Below are positions 55,395 through 64,000 of a DNA stretch of 64,000 nt, piece by piece. Under the pieces are notes generated by a model. That model was not told where the DNA came from and ran no database searches. It was given only the letters and a program-made list of their open reading frames with translations. The translations under genes were made by a program, and so were the position numbers. How positions within the stretch are numbered: position 1 is the first letter of the stretch; each line of letters starts with the position of its first letter. Source of the stretch: Leuconostoc rapi. Its GTDB lineage: Bacteria > Bacillota > Bacilli > Lactobacillales > Lactobacillaceae. The DNA lies in contig NZ_JAFBEK010000001.1 in the NCBI RefSeq assembly GCF_016908715.1, positions 124,001 through 188,000 of the forward strand, written 5' to 3'.

Positions 55395-57350
55395 ATGTCA
55401 GAACTTAAGCTTACATTTCCAGACGGTGCAGTAAAAAACTTTGCCGAGGGCACAAAACCATTAGAGGTTGCTGAAAGCATTTCAAAATCATTGGCAAAAA
55501 AATCAGTCTCCGCTAAATTAAACGGCGACTACGTTGGCATGAATGATAGTATTCAAGCATCTGGTGATTTCCAATTGATTACCACAGGCGATGACGAGGC
55601 ATTGTCGCTTTTGCGGCACTCAGCATCACATCTATTGGCACAGGCGCTCAAACGGATACCAAAATTTTCAGGAATGCATTTTGGTGTTGGTCCATTTATT
55701 GATAATGGTTTTTATTACGATACAGATAATGGTGCAGGTAACCAAGTGTCAGTAGAAGATTTCCCTGAAATCGAAGCCATGATGCATAAAATTGTTAAAG
55801 AAGATTTGCCAATTGTTTCACGCCAAATTACACGTGAAGAAGCATTAGAGATGTTTGCATCAGATCCGTATAAGGTCGAATTGATTACAGACTTACCTGT
55901 GGATGAAAAAATAACAATTGCTATTCAAGGCGATCACATTGAGTTAGACAAGGGTGGTTTAGTTCCCTCAACGCGTTGGGTCAAAAACTTTAAATTAACA
56001 TCTGTTGCGGGTGCATACTGGCGTGGTAAGTCATCAAATCCCATGATGCAGCGTATCTATGGTATTGCTGAATGGAAGCAAGCAGATGTTGAGGCTGAAG
56101 TGCAGCGCCGTGAAGAAGCTAAGGAACGCGATCACCGTACAATTGGTCGCGATCTAGATTTGTTCTTTACAAGTCAAGAGGTTGGTTCTGGTTTGCCAGT
56201 TTGGTTACCAAACGGTGCAACAATTCGTCGTCAAGTTGAACGTTATATTACTGATAAAGAATTAGCCAATGGCTATCAACATGTCTATACGCCTGTATTA
56301 TCGAATTTGAATTTGTATAAAACTTCTGGGCATTGGGACCATTATCGTGAAGATATGTTCCCACCAATGGATATGGGAGATGGCGAATTCTTAGAACTAC
56401 GTCCAATGAATTGCCCATCTCATATCATGGTCTTTAAGCATAAGCCACGTTCATATCGTGAATTACCAATTCGAATTGCTGAACTTGGCATGATGCACCG
56501 TTATGAAAAATCCGGTGCGTTAACTGGTTTATCACGTGTTCGTGAAATGACATTAAACGATGGGCACACATTCGTTGAACCTGAAAAATTAGAAGAAGAA
56601 TTTAAATCAATTTTGACCATGATGATGGAAGTTTATCGTGACTTTAATATCACTGACTATCGCTTTCGTTTATCATATCGTGATCCTAAAAATACGGAAA
56701 AATATTTTGATGATGATGATATGTGGGAAAAGTCTCAAGCACAGTTGAAACGCGCAATGGATGATCTTGAATTGAACTATTATGAAGCAGAAGGCGAGGC
56801 AGCTTTCTATGGCCCAAAGCTTGATGTTCAAACTAAAACGGCCTTGGGTGGTGAGGAAACAATGTCAACTATTCAATTAGATTTCTTGTTACCTGAACGT
56901 TTTGATTTGACTTATATTGGTGCGGATGGTCAAGATAATCATCGACCAGTAATGTTGCATCGTGGCATTGTTGGGACTATGGAACGTTTTACTGCTTACC
57001 TAATCGAAATGTACAAAGGGGCATTTCCAACATGGTTATCACCACTTCAAGTTCAAATTATTCCTGTTAACCTCGGTGCTCATGGTGACTATGCCAATCT
57101 TGTAAAAGAGCAGTTGCAAGCTGCTGGTTTACGCGTTAATCTTGAAAAGAAAGATGCAAAGATGGGGTATTTAATCCGTGAAGCACAAACTAATAAAATT
57201 CCATATACTTTGGTGATTGGTGATTCCGAAGTCAATGATCAAACTGTAACAGTACGAAAGTACGGCGAAGAAATCACACAAACAATATCATTGGCAGGTT
57301 TCCAAAATGAAATCTTGGCAGATGTTGCAAACTATTCTCGTAAAAATTAA
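55395..57350 (+). CDS. thrS: threonyl-tRNA synthetase
   Basis: This is a 651-residue class II synthetase: TGS domain (about 1-62), editing domain with [11 protein letters not shown] (about 74-84), the catalytic core with zinc Cys in RPMNCPSH and His in NDGHTFV, motif 3 region GIVGTMERF, then the anticodon domain (VQIIPVN...). It starts with a good AAAGGA site behind a Thr T-box. Confidence 0.98.
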   Translation: MSELKLTFPDGAVKNFAEGTKPLEVAESISKSLAKKSVSAKLNGDYVGMNDSIQASGDFQLITTGDDEALSLLRHSASHLLAQALKRIPKFSGMHFGVGPFIDNGFYYDTDNGAGNQVSVEDFPEIEAMMHKIVKEDLPIVSRQITREEALEMFASDPYKVELITDLPVDEKITIAIQGDHIELDKGGLVPSTRWVKNFKLTSVAGAYWRGKSSNPMMQRIYGIAEWKQADVEAEVQRREEAKERDHRTIGRDLDLFFTSQEVGSGLPVWLPNGATIRRQVERYITDKELANGYQHVYTPVLSNLNLYKTSGHWDHYREDMFPPMDMGDGEFLELRPMNCPSHIMVFKHKPRSYRELPIRIAELGMMHRYEKSGALTGLSRVREMTLNDGHTFVEPEKLEEEFKSILTMMMEVYRDFNITDYRFRLSYRDPKNTEKYFDDDDMWEKSQAQLKRAMDDLELNYYEAEGEAAFYGPKLDVQTKTALGGEETMSTIQLDFLLPERFDLTYIGADGQDNHRPVMLHRGIVGTMERFTAYLIEMYKGAFPTWLSPLQVQIIPVNLGAHGDYANLVKEQLQAAGLRVNLEKKDAKMGYLIREAQTNKIPYTLVIGDSEVNDQTVTVRKYGEEITQTISLAGFQNEILADVANYSRKN

Positions 57351-57440
57351 ACAGAGCGATTAAGCCATCGTAATGATGAAAACATTTTAGGTTTTTTGTA
57401 CATACGAAACCGTGTGTATTGACAAGGGGGACAAATTTTC

Positions 57441-58814
57441 ATGACCGAAACAAAGGAAGACAGCAATAAACCACCAAAACGTGGCTTACAAAATAGACAC
57501 GTACAACTCATAGCTATTGGTGGTACCATTGGTACTGGTTTGTTTATGGGAGCGGGAAATTCGATACATTTTGCAGGACCTGCTATTTTATTAGTTTATT
57601 TAATTATTGGTTTATTTATGTTTGTAATGATGCGAACAATTGGTGAAATGTTGTACTCTGATCCAAAACAGCATACATTTATAACTTTTATTACCAGATA
57701 TGCGGGAAATCGTGCAGGCTTTTTCGCACGTTGGTCGTACTGGTTAACAGTTGTGTTTATGGGTATGGCAGAATTAACGGCGGTGGCAAAATACATTCAG
57801 TATTGGATACCCAGTATGCCAGGTTGGTTAATACAAATTATCATGTTGGTGCTATTAACTTGTGTTAATTTAGTAGCTGTTGCACTATACGGTGAAACAG
57901 AATTTTGGTTTTCAATGATTAAAATCGTCGCTATTTTGGCATTAATAGTGACCGGAATTATGATGGCTGTCACAGGATTTAAAACCCCTGTTGGGGATGT
58001 CTCATTTAGCAACGTTTTCAATCATTTTTCCTTATTTCCAAATGGATTTGGGAATTTTATTAATGCATTTCAAATGGTTATGTTTGCTTTTGTGGGAATG
58101 GAATTTATTGGTATGACAGCTGCCGAAACGGAAAATCCACGCGAGGTCTTGCCAAAAGCAATCAATCAAATTCCTTGGCGTATATTGTTTTTCTATCTTG
58201 GCGCGCTGTTTATCATTATGACTATCTATCCTTGGCAGAAAATACCGGCTAATCAAAGTCCATTTGTGATGGTTTTTGAGTTAGTAGGGATTAAATGGGC
58301 AGCAGCATTGATTAATTTTGTTGTTTTAACAAGTGCGGCTTCAGCATTGAATTCAGTTTTGTTTAGCGCCAGTCGTAATTTTTATGCCTTGGCATTTCAG
58401 TCGAAAGCTCAGTTTTTACAACCTTTTCGCAAGATGTCGAAAACACAACTGCCCGTTAATGCTGTCTTATTTACATCATTAATGATTGCAATATCTGCAG
58501 TTATCTCAGTCGTTCCCGCTGTTACAAATGCATTTAGCTTTGTAACTAGTGCTTCGACAGATTTATTCTTGATGATTTACATTTTGGTGTTAATTGCTTA
58601 TATTAACTACCGCAAATCAGATGATTATTTGACAGATGGTTTCTTAGTGATTGCGCCCAAGGTCGTTGTACCATTGGCAATCGTTTTCTTCATGTTTGTA
58701 TATATTACGCTATTTTTCAATCCAGAATCACGTATACCAGCCATTGGATCCACAATTTGGCTAATTATTTTTGGCTTCATTGCTTCACGGCAACCAAAAA
58801 AAGCACTAAAATAA
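57441..58814 (+). CDS. amino acid permease (AAT family)
   Basis: The 457-residue permease has about twelve helices. The family signature IAIGGTIGTGLFMGAGNSIHFAGP (about 25-48) and MTAAETENPREVLPKAI (about 229-245) place it with CycA/AroP/GabP-type transporters. The substrate is not certain; D-alanine/glycine/serine or aromatic acids are possible. It ends in a strong terminator and has AGGGGG ahead of the ATG. Confidence 0.88.
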   Translation: MTETKEDSNKPPKRGLQNRHVQLIAIGGTIGTGLFMGAGNSIHFAGPAILLVYLIIGLFMFVMMRTIGEMLYSDPKQHTFITFITRYAGNRAGFFARWSYWLTVVFMGMAELTAVAKYIQYWIPSMPGWLIQIIMLVLLTCVNLVAVALYGETEFWFSMIKIVAILALIVTGIMMAVTGFKTPVGDVSFSNVFNHFSLFPNGFGNFINAFQMVMFAFVGMEFIGMTAAETENPREVLPKAINQIPWRILFFYLGALFIIMTIYPWQKIPANQSPFVMVFELVGIKWAAALINFVVLTSAASALNSVLFSASRNFYALAFQSKAQFLQPFRKMSKTQLPVNAVLFTSLMIAISAVISVVPAVTNAFSFVTSASTDLFLMIYILVLIAYINYRKSDDYLTDGFLVIAPKVVVPLAIVFFMFVYITLFFNPESRIPAIGSTIWLIIFGFIASRQPKKALK

Positions 58815-58820
58815 AAATAT

Positions 58821-58855
58821 AAAGACTGTTTAATCTAAAAGATTGAACAGTCTTT
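58821..58855 (+). terminator. permease terminator
   Basis: A 16-bp stem (58821-58836 with 58840-58855, one G-T pair, short AAA loop) ends in TTT. Confidence 0.8.
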
Positions 58856-58901
58856 ATTGCTTATGTTACACTATAAATACTGTAAAAAAGGGGCGTGACG
58901 T

Positions 58902-59537
58902 ATGCAAAAAAAAATTTTGAACATAGCTGTTGTTCATATCATGGTATTTTTGTTTTTCGTGTTTGTTTATATAACACCAACGCGCTTCACTTTTTTAAAC
59001 TGGAATGTATTTTTGGCGCTGCTCCCTTTTGATTTTGCGCTCGTAGTAGCAGCAACCCAGTTAAAGTCTATTAAGGCAGTTTTTAGCGGGCTTTGGCTGT
59101 TGTTTTTTCCAAATACCATGTATATGATGACTGATTTTATTCATCTTTACGCTATTGGAACGGATCTCGATCAACCGACACAATATTTTAATTATGCGAT
59201 TTTAGCAACAGGCATATTTATTGGTGTCGGGTTGGGTATCTTAAGTTTAGAAATAGAAACACGTACGATCTTTCAGAAACACACGCATCTGGTTTATTTC
59301 ACGATCACGGCTATTGTGTCACTCTTATCGTCCTTTGGTATTTATCTCGGTCGTTATCTAAGATTAAATTCTTGGGATATATTTACCAACTTTGGTGAGG
59401 TAATTGAAAATATAATTTTCTCTATGAGCTTTCATATGATTGCTTTTGTGATTTTGTTTGCTGCAACACAATTTGCCGTTCTGGTTGTTTTTCATTATGG
59501 GATTCGCCTGATTAATAGCGATCAAAAAAGTGCTTGA
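58902..59537 (+). CDS. DUF1361 family membrane protein
   Basis: The 211-residue protein has about six helices and the DUF1361 hallmark LWLLFFPNTMYMMTDFIHL (about 66-84). YLGRYLRLNSWDIF (about 149-162) is also typical. Function unknown. The last codons overlap the -35 region of the infC promoter. Confidence 0.82.
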   Translation: MQKKILNIAVVHIMVFLFFVFVYITPTRFTFLNWNVFLALLPFDFALVVAATQLKSIKAVFSGLWLLFFPNTMYMMTDFIHLYAIGTDLDQPTQYFNYAILATGIFIGVGLGILSLEIETRTIFQKHTHLVYFTITAIVSLLSSFGIYLGRYLRLNSWDIFTNFGEVIENIIFSMSFHMIAFVILFAATQFAVLVVFHYGIRLINSDQKSA

Positions 59538-59562
59538 CAGTGACTACCGAATACGGTAGAAT
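59534..59562 (+). promoter_or_regulatory. promoter of infC-rpmI-rplT
   Basis: TTGACA (59534-59539), a 17-base spacer and TAGAAT (59557-59562). It overlaps the end of the DUF1361 gene. Confidence 0.8.
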
Positions 59563-59568
59563 TATATA

Positions 59569-59691
59569 TGTTGAACAAGTAGAAGCGCCCGCTTCTCGCC
59601 AAGTGACAATGTTTCTTGGCAGATACAGTTATCCGTAAGGATTGCAAGTGTTGAAGTGGGTGAAGATTAGGTTCTTTACCCACTTTTTTCT
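59569..59691 (+). promoter_or_regulatory. L20-type autoregulatory leader of infC-rpmI-rplT
   Basis: The leader contains AGAAGCGCCCGCTTCT and the paired GCCAAG/CTTGGC, as in L20 leaders of Firmicutes. A terminator AAGTGGGT/ACCCACTT (59654-59661 with 59678-59685) follows with a T-run. Excess L20 would bind the leader and favour termination. Class assigned by position and pattern. Confidence 0.75.
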
Positions 59692-59727
59692 GCTTGATTC
59701 GCAAAATAAATTTGGAGGTGCCTGACA

Positions 59728-60249
59728 ATAGCACGTCAACCACGACAAGTTGATTTAATCAACGATAATATTCGTGCACCTCGCGTATTGCTTATCCATG
59801 ACGGTAAGCAAACAGAAATGTCTACGCGAGATGCACAACAAATTGCTAACGATTCAAACCAAGATTTAGTATTGGTGCAAGCTAACGCTGAACCACCAGT
59901 TGCTAAAATCATGGATTGGGGAAAAGCTAAGTTCGAAGCACAAAAGAAACAAAAAGAACAACGCAAAAACCAAAAAATCGTTCAACTTAAAGAAGTTCGT
60001 ATGTCACCGGTCATTGATTCAGGCGATTTCGAAACGCGTAAGAAAGCTGCTATCAAGTTCCTTGGACAAGGGAATAAGGTTAAGCTTAACTTACGTTTCC
60101 GTGGTCGTATGATTACGCACCAAGACATCGGACGGCAAGTATTAGACCGTATGGCTGCAGAACTTGACGATATTGCCAAGGTTGAGCAACGTGCCAAAAT
60201 GGACGGCCGCCAAATGTTTTTGGTCTTGGCACCTAAAGATGCCAAGTAA
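59728..60249 (+). CDS. infC: translation initiation factor IF-3, AUA start
   Basis: Reading from ATA 59728 gives a 173-residue IF-3 ([19 protein letters not shown]... then [35 protein letters not shown] and the C-terminal domain [19 protein letters not shown]), the normal length. GGAGG (59714-59718) is 9 bases upstream of the ATA. The first ATG (59788) would delete 20 conserved residues. Rare start codons in infC are known to let IF-3 regulate itself by rejecting them. Confidence 0.93.
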   Translation: MARQPRQVDLINDNIRAPRVLLIHDGKQTEMSTRDAQQIANDSNQDLVLVQANAEPPVAKIMDWGKAKFEAQKKQKEQRKNQKIVQLKEVRMSPVIDSGDFETRKKAAIKFLGQGNKVKLNLRFRGRMITHQDIGRQVLDRMAAELDDIAKVEQRAKMDGRQMFLVLAPKDAK

Positions 60250-60311
60250 TTAAAGGTTTATCAGTTTGTTTGCAAGCTTAAACAAAATCACACAGTAGGA
60301 GAATTAGTCAC

Positions 60312-60509
60312 ATGCCAAAGATGAAGACACACCGCGCATCAGCAAAGCGCTTTAAAAAGACAGCAAACGGTGGCTTGAAGTCAGCTTCAGCCTATACTTC
60401 ACACCGTTTCCATGGTAAGACAAAGAAACAACGTCGCCAATTGCGTGGTACACGTATGATGGATTCAACGACTGTTAAAACATACGCTAAGATGTTGTCA
60501 AATATCTAA
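60312..60509 (+). CDS. rpmI: ribosomal protein L35 (bL35)
   Basis: The 65-residue, strongly basic protein reads [20 protein letters not shown] at the start, matching L35 throughout. It lies 62 bases after infC with TAGGAG. Part of the infC-rpmI-rplT operon. Confidence 0.97.
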   Translation: MPKMKTHRASAKRFKKTANGGLKSASAYTSHRFHGKTKKQRRQLRGTRMMDSTTVKTYAKMLSNI

Positions 60510-60592
60510 TTCGCGTTGCGATAGTTCAGCTATCTATATTTTAGATTTGAAATTCAGTAAGTTATTTTTTAGAATTCTAGGAGGAATTACCC

Positions 60593-61012
60593 ATGCGAGT
60601 TAAGGGTGGTACAGTTTCACGCGCACGTCGTAAAAAAATTGTTAAGTTGGCCAAGGGTTACCGTGGACAACGTCGTATTAATTTTAAGGTTGCTAAGCAA
60701 CAAGTATGGAAGTCATACTTGTATGCCTACCGTGACCGTAAGAACACAAAGCGTAACTTTCGTAAGTTATGGATTGCTCGTATCAACGCAGCAGCCCGTA
60801 TGAATGGTTTGTCATATTCAAAGTTGATGCATGGTTTGACACTTGCAGGTGTAGAGCTTAACCGTAAAATGTTAGCTGAAATTGCTGTAACTGATTTTGA
60901 TACTTTTTCAAAGTTAGCTGACCAAGCGAAGGCTGCTTTAGCATCAGATAACGTCTTAGTACAAGAACGTGTTGCTGCAACGTTGGAAACAACTGTTAAA
61001 GTTGATCGTTAA
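60593..61012 (+). CDS. rplT: ribosomal protein L20 (bL20) with C-terminal extension
   Basis: [20 protein letters not shown] starts a typical L20 (conserved [21 protein letters not shown] about 62-82). The usual protein ends near residue 118 ([10 protein letters not shown]); here about 21 further residues follow ([20 protein letters not shown] and two more). L20 binds 23S rRNA and, through the leader, represses its own operon. GGAGGA precedes the ATG. Confidence 0.96.
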   Translation: MRVKGGTVSRARRKKIVKLAKGYRGQRRINFKVAKQQVWKSYLYAYRDRKNTKRNFRKLWIARINAAARMNGLSYSKLMHGLTLAGVELNRKMLAEIAVTDFDTFSKLADQAKAALASDNVLVQERVAATLETTVKVDR

Positions 61013-61024
61013 TATTTAAACTAT

Positions 61025-61062
61025 AAAAAATGGTGATCGATTAATTCGATCACCATTTTTTT
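61025..61062. terminator. terminator after rplT
   Basis: A perfect 16-bp stem (61025-61040 with 61046-61061, loop TTAAT) with A-run and T-run; it can serve rplT and the convergent gene. Confidence 0.9.
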
Positions 61063-61063
61063 G

Positions 61064-61741
61064 TTATTGTAAACCACTTTGAGATTTACTACTAGCAACG
61101 AGTTTTAAATTATTAGCATCACCTGTCGGTGTGAAAACAATCGAGACCTTAGCACCACTGGTACTCTGCCAGATAGCGTATACTTGATCACTTGCTGTTA
61201 AATATGTCGGATTACCATAAGTTGCGCGTACTTCATCATATGTCACTGTTCCTATGGCAACGGCATTATATGTTGAAGCGGACCAATTGCCAAAGCTTGC
61301 AGGGGAAGCGCTTGAACTCGAACTGTCGGGTTGTTGAATCTGACTTGAAGAAGTTGCCTCAGAATTAGTATGAGATGAGGGCGTTGAGGCGCTACTTTCT
61401 ACAGTGGTATTATCAGTAATTGGTGTCTGTGTAGCATCATTTGTGACTATGCTAATGGCTGATGACACGGCTGAACTGGCTGTCACGGGTGCTTCAGCAA
61501 CACTAGTCGATTCACTGGCTGAAGTCGTTGATGAACTAGATTTAGACTGAGTTATCTTGGACTTAGCGTGTTTCGTTTTTGACGTGACAGTTGATTTACC
61601 TTGCTCATTCTTATGTGCTGATTGCTGGTTATGACCTACTATGGCAAAAATAGTAAATACTACGAGTATAACAACTAGAACAGCAATAACGATGTTACGT
61701 GCGCGATGCGACTTTTTAAATGGTTTACGTTGCATAATCAT
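61064..61741 (-). CDS. membrane-anchored protein with Ser/Thr-rich stalk and C-terminal BLIP/SmpA-like domain
   Basis: The 225-residue protein has a basic cytoplasmic start (MIMQRKPFKKSHRARN), one helix (about 17-38), a long low-complexity Ser/Thr/Lys stalk (about 40-150) and a small folded C-terminus (about 152-225: YNAVAIGTVTYDEVRATYGNP, YAIWQSTSGAKVSIVFT). The end resembles the helix-strand repeats of BLIP or SmpA/DUF3862 proteins. Function unknown. Its ATG overlaps the stop of a six-codon ORF (61741-61761) that has the better ribosome binding site. Confidence 0.7.
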   Translation of the reverse strand: MIMQRKPFKKSHRARNIVIAVLVVILVVFTIFAIVGHNQQSAHKNEQGKSTVTSKTKHAKSKITQSKSSSSTTSASESTSVAEAPVTASSAVSSAISIVTNDATQTPITDNTTVESSASTPSSHTNSEATSSSQIQQPDSSSSSASPASFGNWSASTYNAVAIGTVTYDEVRATYGNPTYLTASDQVYAIWQSTSGAKVSIVFTPTGDANNLKLVASSKSQSGLQ

Positions 61742-61761
61742 TATATATAGACAAACAGCAT
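61741..61761 (-). CDS. six-codon upstream ORF coupled to the membrane protein
   Basis: ATG CTG TTT GTC TAT ATA TAA on the minus strand (MLFVYI) follows GAGGAAAGG at 8 bases, and its stop shares a base with the ATG of the next gene (TAATG). The downstream ATG has no site of its own, so re-initiation is plausible. No other evidence for translation. Confidence 0.35.
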   Translation of the reverse strand: MLFVYI

Positions 61762-61944
61762 CTATACATTCCTTTCCTCACATAATGATAACAGAAAAGC
61801 GTCAAAGTGTGTTAAAATAGATATAATTACGTATCGAGACAAAAAATAGGACCACCTCAGCGTTTTAGAAACCAGTAGTGTCCGCTTGTTATATTTACGA
61901 AAAATGACGACTTATAATATAAGTTTATTTATAAAGGAAAAAAC

Positions 61945-63753
61945 ATGACAGATTTAAGTATTATTCCGTTTGGCGGCGTGCGCGAAAACGGTAAGAACAT
62001 GTATGCCGTTACGGTGGCAGACGAAATTTTTATTTTTGATGCTGGATTAAAATATCCAGAAACGGACCAACTTGGGATCGATGTTGTTGTACCGGATTTT
62101 GAGTATTTCATTAAAAATAGTGATAAGATTGCGGGTGTCTTTTTAACACATGGGCACGCGGATGCAATAGGAGCGCTGCCTTACTTTCTCCAGCAAGTTC
62201 AAGCGCCTATTTTTGGTTCAGAATTGACAATTGAGCTAGCAAAATTAGCGATAAAAGAACAAGAAGCATTAAAAGATTATAAAGATTATCATATTATCAA
62301 CGAAAAAACAGAAATTGATTTTGGAAAGGTAACGGTATCATTTTTTAATACCACGCATTCTATACCAGATTCATTGGGTATTGTGTTAGGAACACCTTAT
62401 GGGCAAGTCGTCTATACTGGTGATTTTAAGTTTGACCAGACTTCAGATGCAGGTTACGAAACAGACATATCACGCTTGGTGGAAGTTGGACAAGGAAAAG
62501 TACTTGCCTTGTTAGCTGATGCCGCTGGAACAGGAAATGATTTAGATTCTGTTAATGAATCTAAGATTAGCGAGTATATCTTGGAGACTTTCCGAGAAAA
62601 TAAACAAAAAAGAATCATTGTGGCAGCAGTTGCATCGAATATTCAGCGTATTCAACAAGTCATTGATGCTACTGTAGCCACAAAACGACAACTTGTTTTG
62701 TCTGGTAATGATATTGAAAATGTCGTTCGAACAGCTATTCGTCTGCGTAAACTTAATTTACCCATTCCTGAAAGTAAGTTATTTGTTAATTTGAAAAATG
62801 CTAAAAACTTGCCTATTTCAGAGACTGTCATCCTCGAAACTGGGCGAATGGGAGAACCAATTAAACATTTAAATCGTATGGCTAACGGAGAAGATCCGTA
62901 TATTCACATTGGTGTAGATGATTTGGTATTTATTACAACAACGCCCTCAACAGCGATGGAGAGTGTTGTTGCTAAGACGCGTGATATGCTCTTCAAAAGA
63001 GGGGCAGATGTGAAACAAATAAGCAGCGATTTGCGTTCTAGTGGGCATGCATCACGTAATGATTTACAGATGATGATTAACCTGTTAAAGCCACAGTATT
63101 TCATGCCTGTTCAAGGTGAGTATCGCGTAATGACATCTGCCAAAGCAGCTGCTGAAGAAGTCCACATTTCAGAAGATCACATCATGATGGCTATGAAAGG
63201 TGATCAATTCAAATGGCTGAGTGATCATTTTGAATTGCAGGATTCCTTTACTGTCGGTGAAACACTGATTGATGGTGCAGGTATTGGTGATATTGGTAAC
63301 GTTGTTTTGCGAGATCGCCGAATCTTATCAGAAGATGGTATTTTTGTCTCTGTTGTCACGATTGATCGCAAAAAACGACAAGTCGTTTCTAAGCCGAAAT
63401 TGACATCACGCGGTTTTGTTTACGTCAAAGCAAATCGTGATTTGATGAAAGAAGCTTCTGAAATAACGGTTAAACAAATTGAAACATATCTCACGACAAC
63501 TAAAAGCTTTGATTGGAACGAGCTAAAAAATGGGGTGCGCGAGGTCTTGTCACGCTTTTTGTTTGAGCAAACACGTCGGCGCCCTATGGTCATGCCTGTT
63601 GTCATGGAAGTGAATCAAAATCGGCGCCCTATGGCGCACAAATCTTTGCAGACACGTCCGCGTCAAGAGGTGAAAAATGAGAAGAGCACGCCAAACACAG
63701 CAAAATCATCTAAAAAGCGCGGTAAAAAGACGATTATAAAAGCTGCAGATTAA
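61945..63753 (+). CDS. rnjB: RNase J2-type ribonuclease J family protein
   Basis: The 602-residue metallo-beta-lactamase/beta-CASP protein starts IIPFGGVRENGKNMYAV. The metal motif normally HxHxDH reads HGHADA (about 70-75) and the C-terminal PVHGE reads PVQGE (about 391-395), while HSIPDS and SSGHAS are kept. This pattern is typical of RNase J2 of lactobacilli, thought weakly active and a partner of J1. It has a basic Lys/Arg-rich tail. AAAGGA precedes the ATG. Confidence 0.92.
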   Translation: MTDLSIIPFGGVRENGKNMYAVTVADEIFIFDAGLKYPETDQLGIDVVVPDFEYFIKNSDKIAGVFLTHGHADAIGALPYFLQQVQAPIFGSELTIELAKLAIKEQEALKDYKDYHIINEKTEIDFGKVTVSFFNTTHSIPDSLGIVLGTPYGQVVYTGDFKFDQTSDAGYETDISRLVEVGQGKVLALLADAAGTGNDLDSVNESKISEYILETFRENKQKRIIVAAVASNIQRIQQVIDATVATKRQLVLSGNDIENVVRTAIRLRKLNLPIPESKLFVNLKNAKNLPISETVILETGRMGEPIKHLNRMANGEDPYIHIGVDDLVFITTTPSTAMESVVAKTRDMLFKRGADVKQISSDLRSSGHASRNDLQMMINLLKPQYFMPVQGEYRVMTSAKAAAEEVHISEDHIMMAMKGDQFKWLSDHFELQDSFTVGETLIDGAGIGDIGNVVLRDRRILSEDGIFVSVVTIDRKKRQVVSKPKLTSRGFVYVKANRDLMKEASEITVKQIETYLTTTKSFDWNELKNGVREVLSRFLFEQTRRRPMVMPVVMEVNQNRRPMAHKSLQTRPRQEVKNEKSTPNTAKSSKKRGKKTIIKAAD

Positions 63754-63859
63754 CATTGAATTTAGGGGCAGTTTATCAAAAAATCAAGGTTTTTTATTAT
63801 GGACCTAGGAAGGTAATGCGCTAATGTCTTGATTGTTTTGGCATTATCACAAATATTTT

Positions 63860-64000
63860 ATGACCTCAGAAAATAATGTAACACCTGAAATACAAGCAAT
63901 GATTACGCGAGCGCATACTGAAATGGCGCAAGAAAATTGGCATGATGCATCAGAAACATTAGGAGAATTATATAGTTCGGTAGCAACTTATGAGGTGAAT
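63860..64000 (+). CDS. start of an unidentified soluble protein, cut by the window end
   Basis: The open frame MTSENNVTPEIQAMITRAHT continues to the window edge (47 codons) with helical character (AHTEMAQENWHDASETLGELY), compatible with a tetratricopeptide-type start. There is no clear ribosome binding site at this ATG; an in-frame TTG at 63833 follows a stop directly. The family cannot be settled from this fragment. Confidence 0.45.
   Translation, partial: MTSENNVTPEIQAMITRAHTEMAQENWHDASETLGELYSSVATYEVN

Noticed and set aside
63754-63859. Chain of overlapping tiny starts and stops (ATGCGCTAATGTCTTGATTG) before the last gene
   Set aside because: It could be re-initiation coupling, but the downstream start is uncertain and the stretch is too short to support a claim.

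Overview
The window looks like chromosomal DNA of a heterofermentative lactic acid bacterium of the Leuconostoc group (Leuconostocaceae). The grounds are low G+C, typical Firmicute ribosome binding sites, a Lactobacillales-type division/cell-wall cluster, T-box leaders on amino-acid genes, an RNase J2-type protein, and a phosphate acetyltransferase. The genus is an inference from protein flavour and gene order; no rRNA marker is present. I see no insertion sequence, prophage, CRISPR array or plasmid function.

Layout. (1) 1-1.7 kb: the 3' end of a FakA/YloV-like gene and two small membrane-protein genes. (2) 1.75-15.1 kb: the division and cell-wall (dcw) cluster mraZ-rsmH-ftsL-pbpX-mraY-murD-murG-divIB-ftsA-ftsZ-sepF-yggT-ylmH-divIVA, preceded by three GTGG boxes spaced exactly 10 bp, the presumed MraZ operator. 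(3) 15.1-18.3 kb: ileS behind an Ile T-box. (4) 18.3-20.3 kb: an orphan PTS IIB and two paralogous ECF S components flanking an antisense tRNA-Arg(CCT). (5) 20.3-29.5 kb: branched-chain amino-acid uptake. A hydratase-family gene plus brnQ sit behind an isoleucine leader-peptide attenuator; upp follows; then a PTS_EIIC_2-type membrane protein plus livJHMGF sit behind a leucine leader-peptide attenuator. (6) 29.5-44 kb: a methionine/sulfur region. It holds a Met T-box with mmuP-mmuM, metF, a second Met T-box with an SsuABC-like transporter, metE, and a five-gene operon of a fumarase-superfamily lyase, a polar amino-acid ABC transporter and an MmgE/PrpD protein. metF and metE are each preceded by a short ORF encoding a related, previously unfamiliar peptide. 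(7) 44-54.9 kb: housekeeping genes (ung, pta, an ABC exporter, tRNA-Leu(CAG), serC-serA-pgpA, a YebC-type regulator, flavodoxin, glycerol/water channel). (8) 55-64 kb: thrS behind a Thr T-box, an amino-acid permease, a DUF1361 protein, infC-rpmI-rplT with an L20-type leader and an AUA start for infC, a Ser/Thr-rich membrane protein, an RNase J2-like gene and the start of one more gene.

Main theme. Between about 15 and 55 kb, amino-acid supply is read at the RNA level in several ways. tRNA-sensing T-boxes control ileS, mmuPM, the SsuABC-like operon and thrS. Ribosome-stalling leader peptides control brnQ and liv. Both attenuators show the same ladder of mutually exclusive hairpins that explains read-through on starvation. 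The paired conserved mini-ORFs before metF and metE have no visible terminator and no run of methionine codons, so they may represent a different, undescribed leader-peptide mechanism. The lyase/ABC/PrpD operon after metE best fits uptake and cleavage of a succinylated amino acid such as S-(2-succino)cysteine, which would feed cysteine and fumarate into the same sulfur region.
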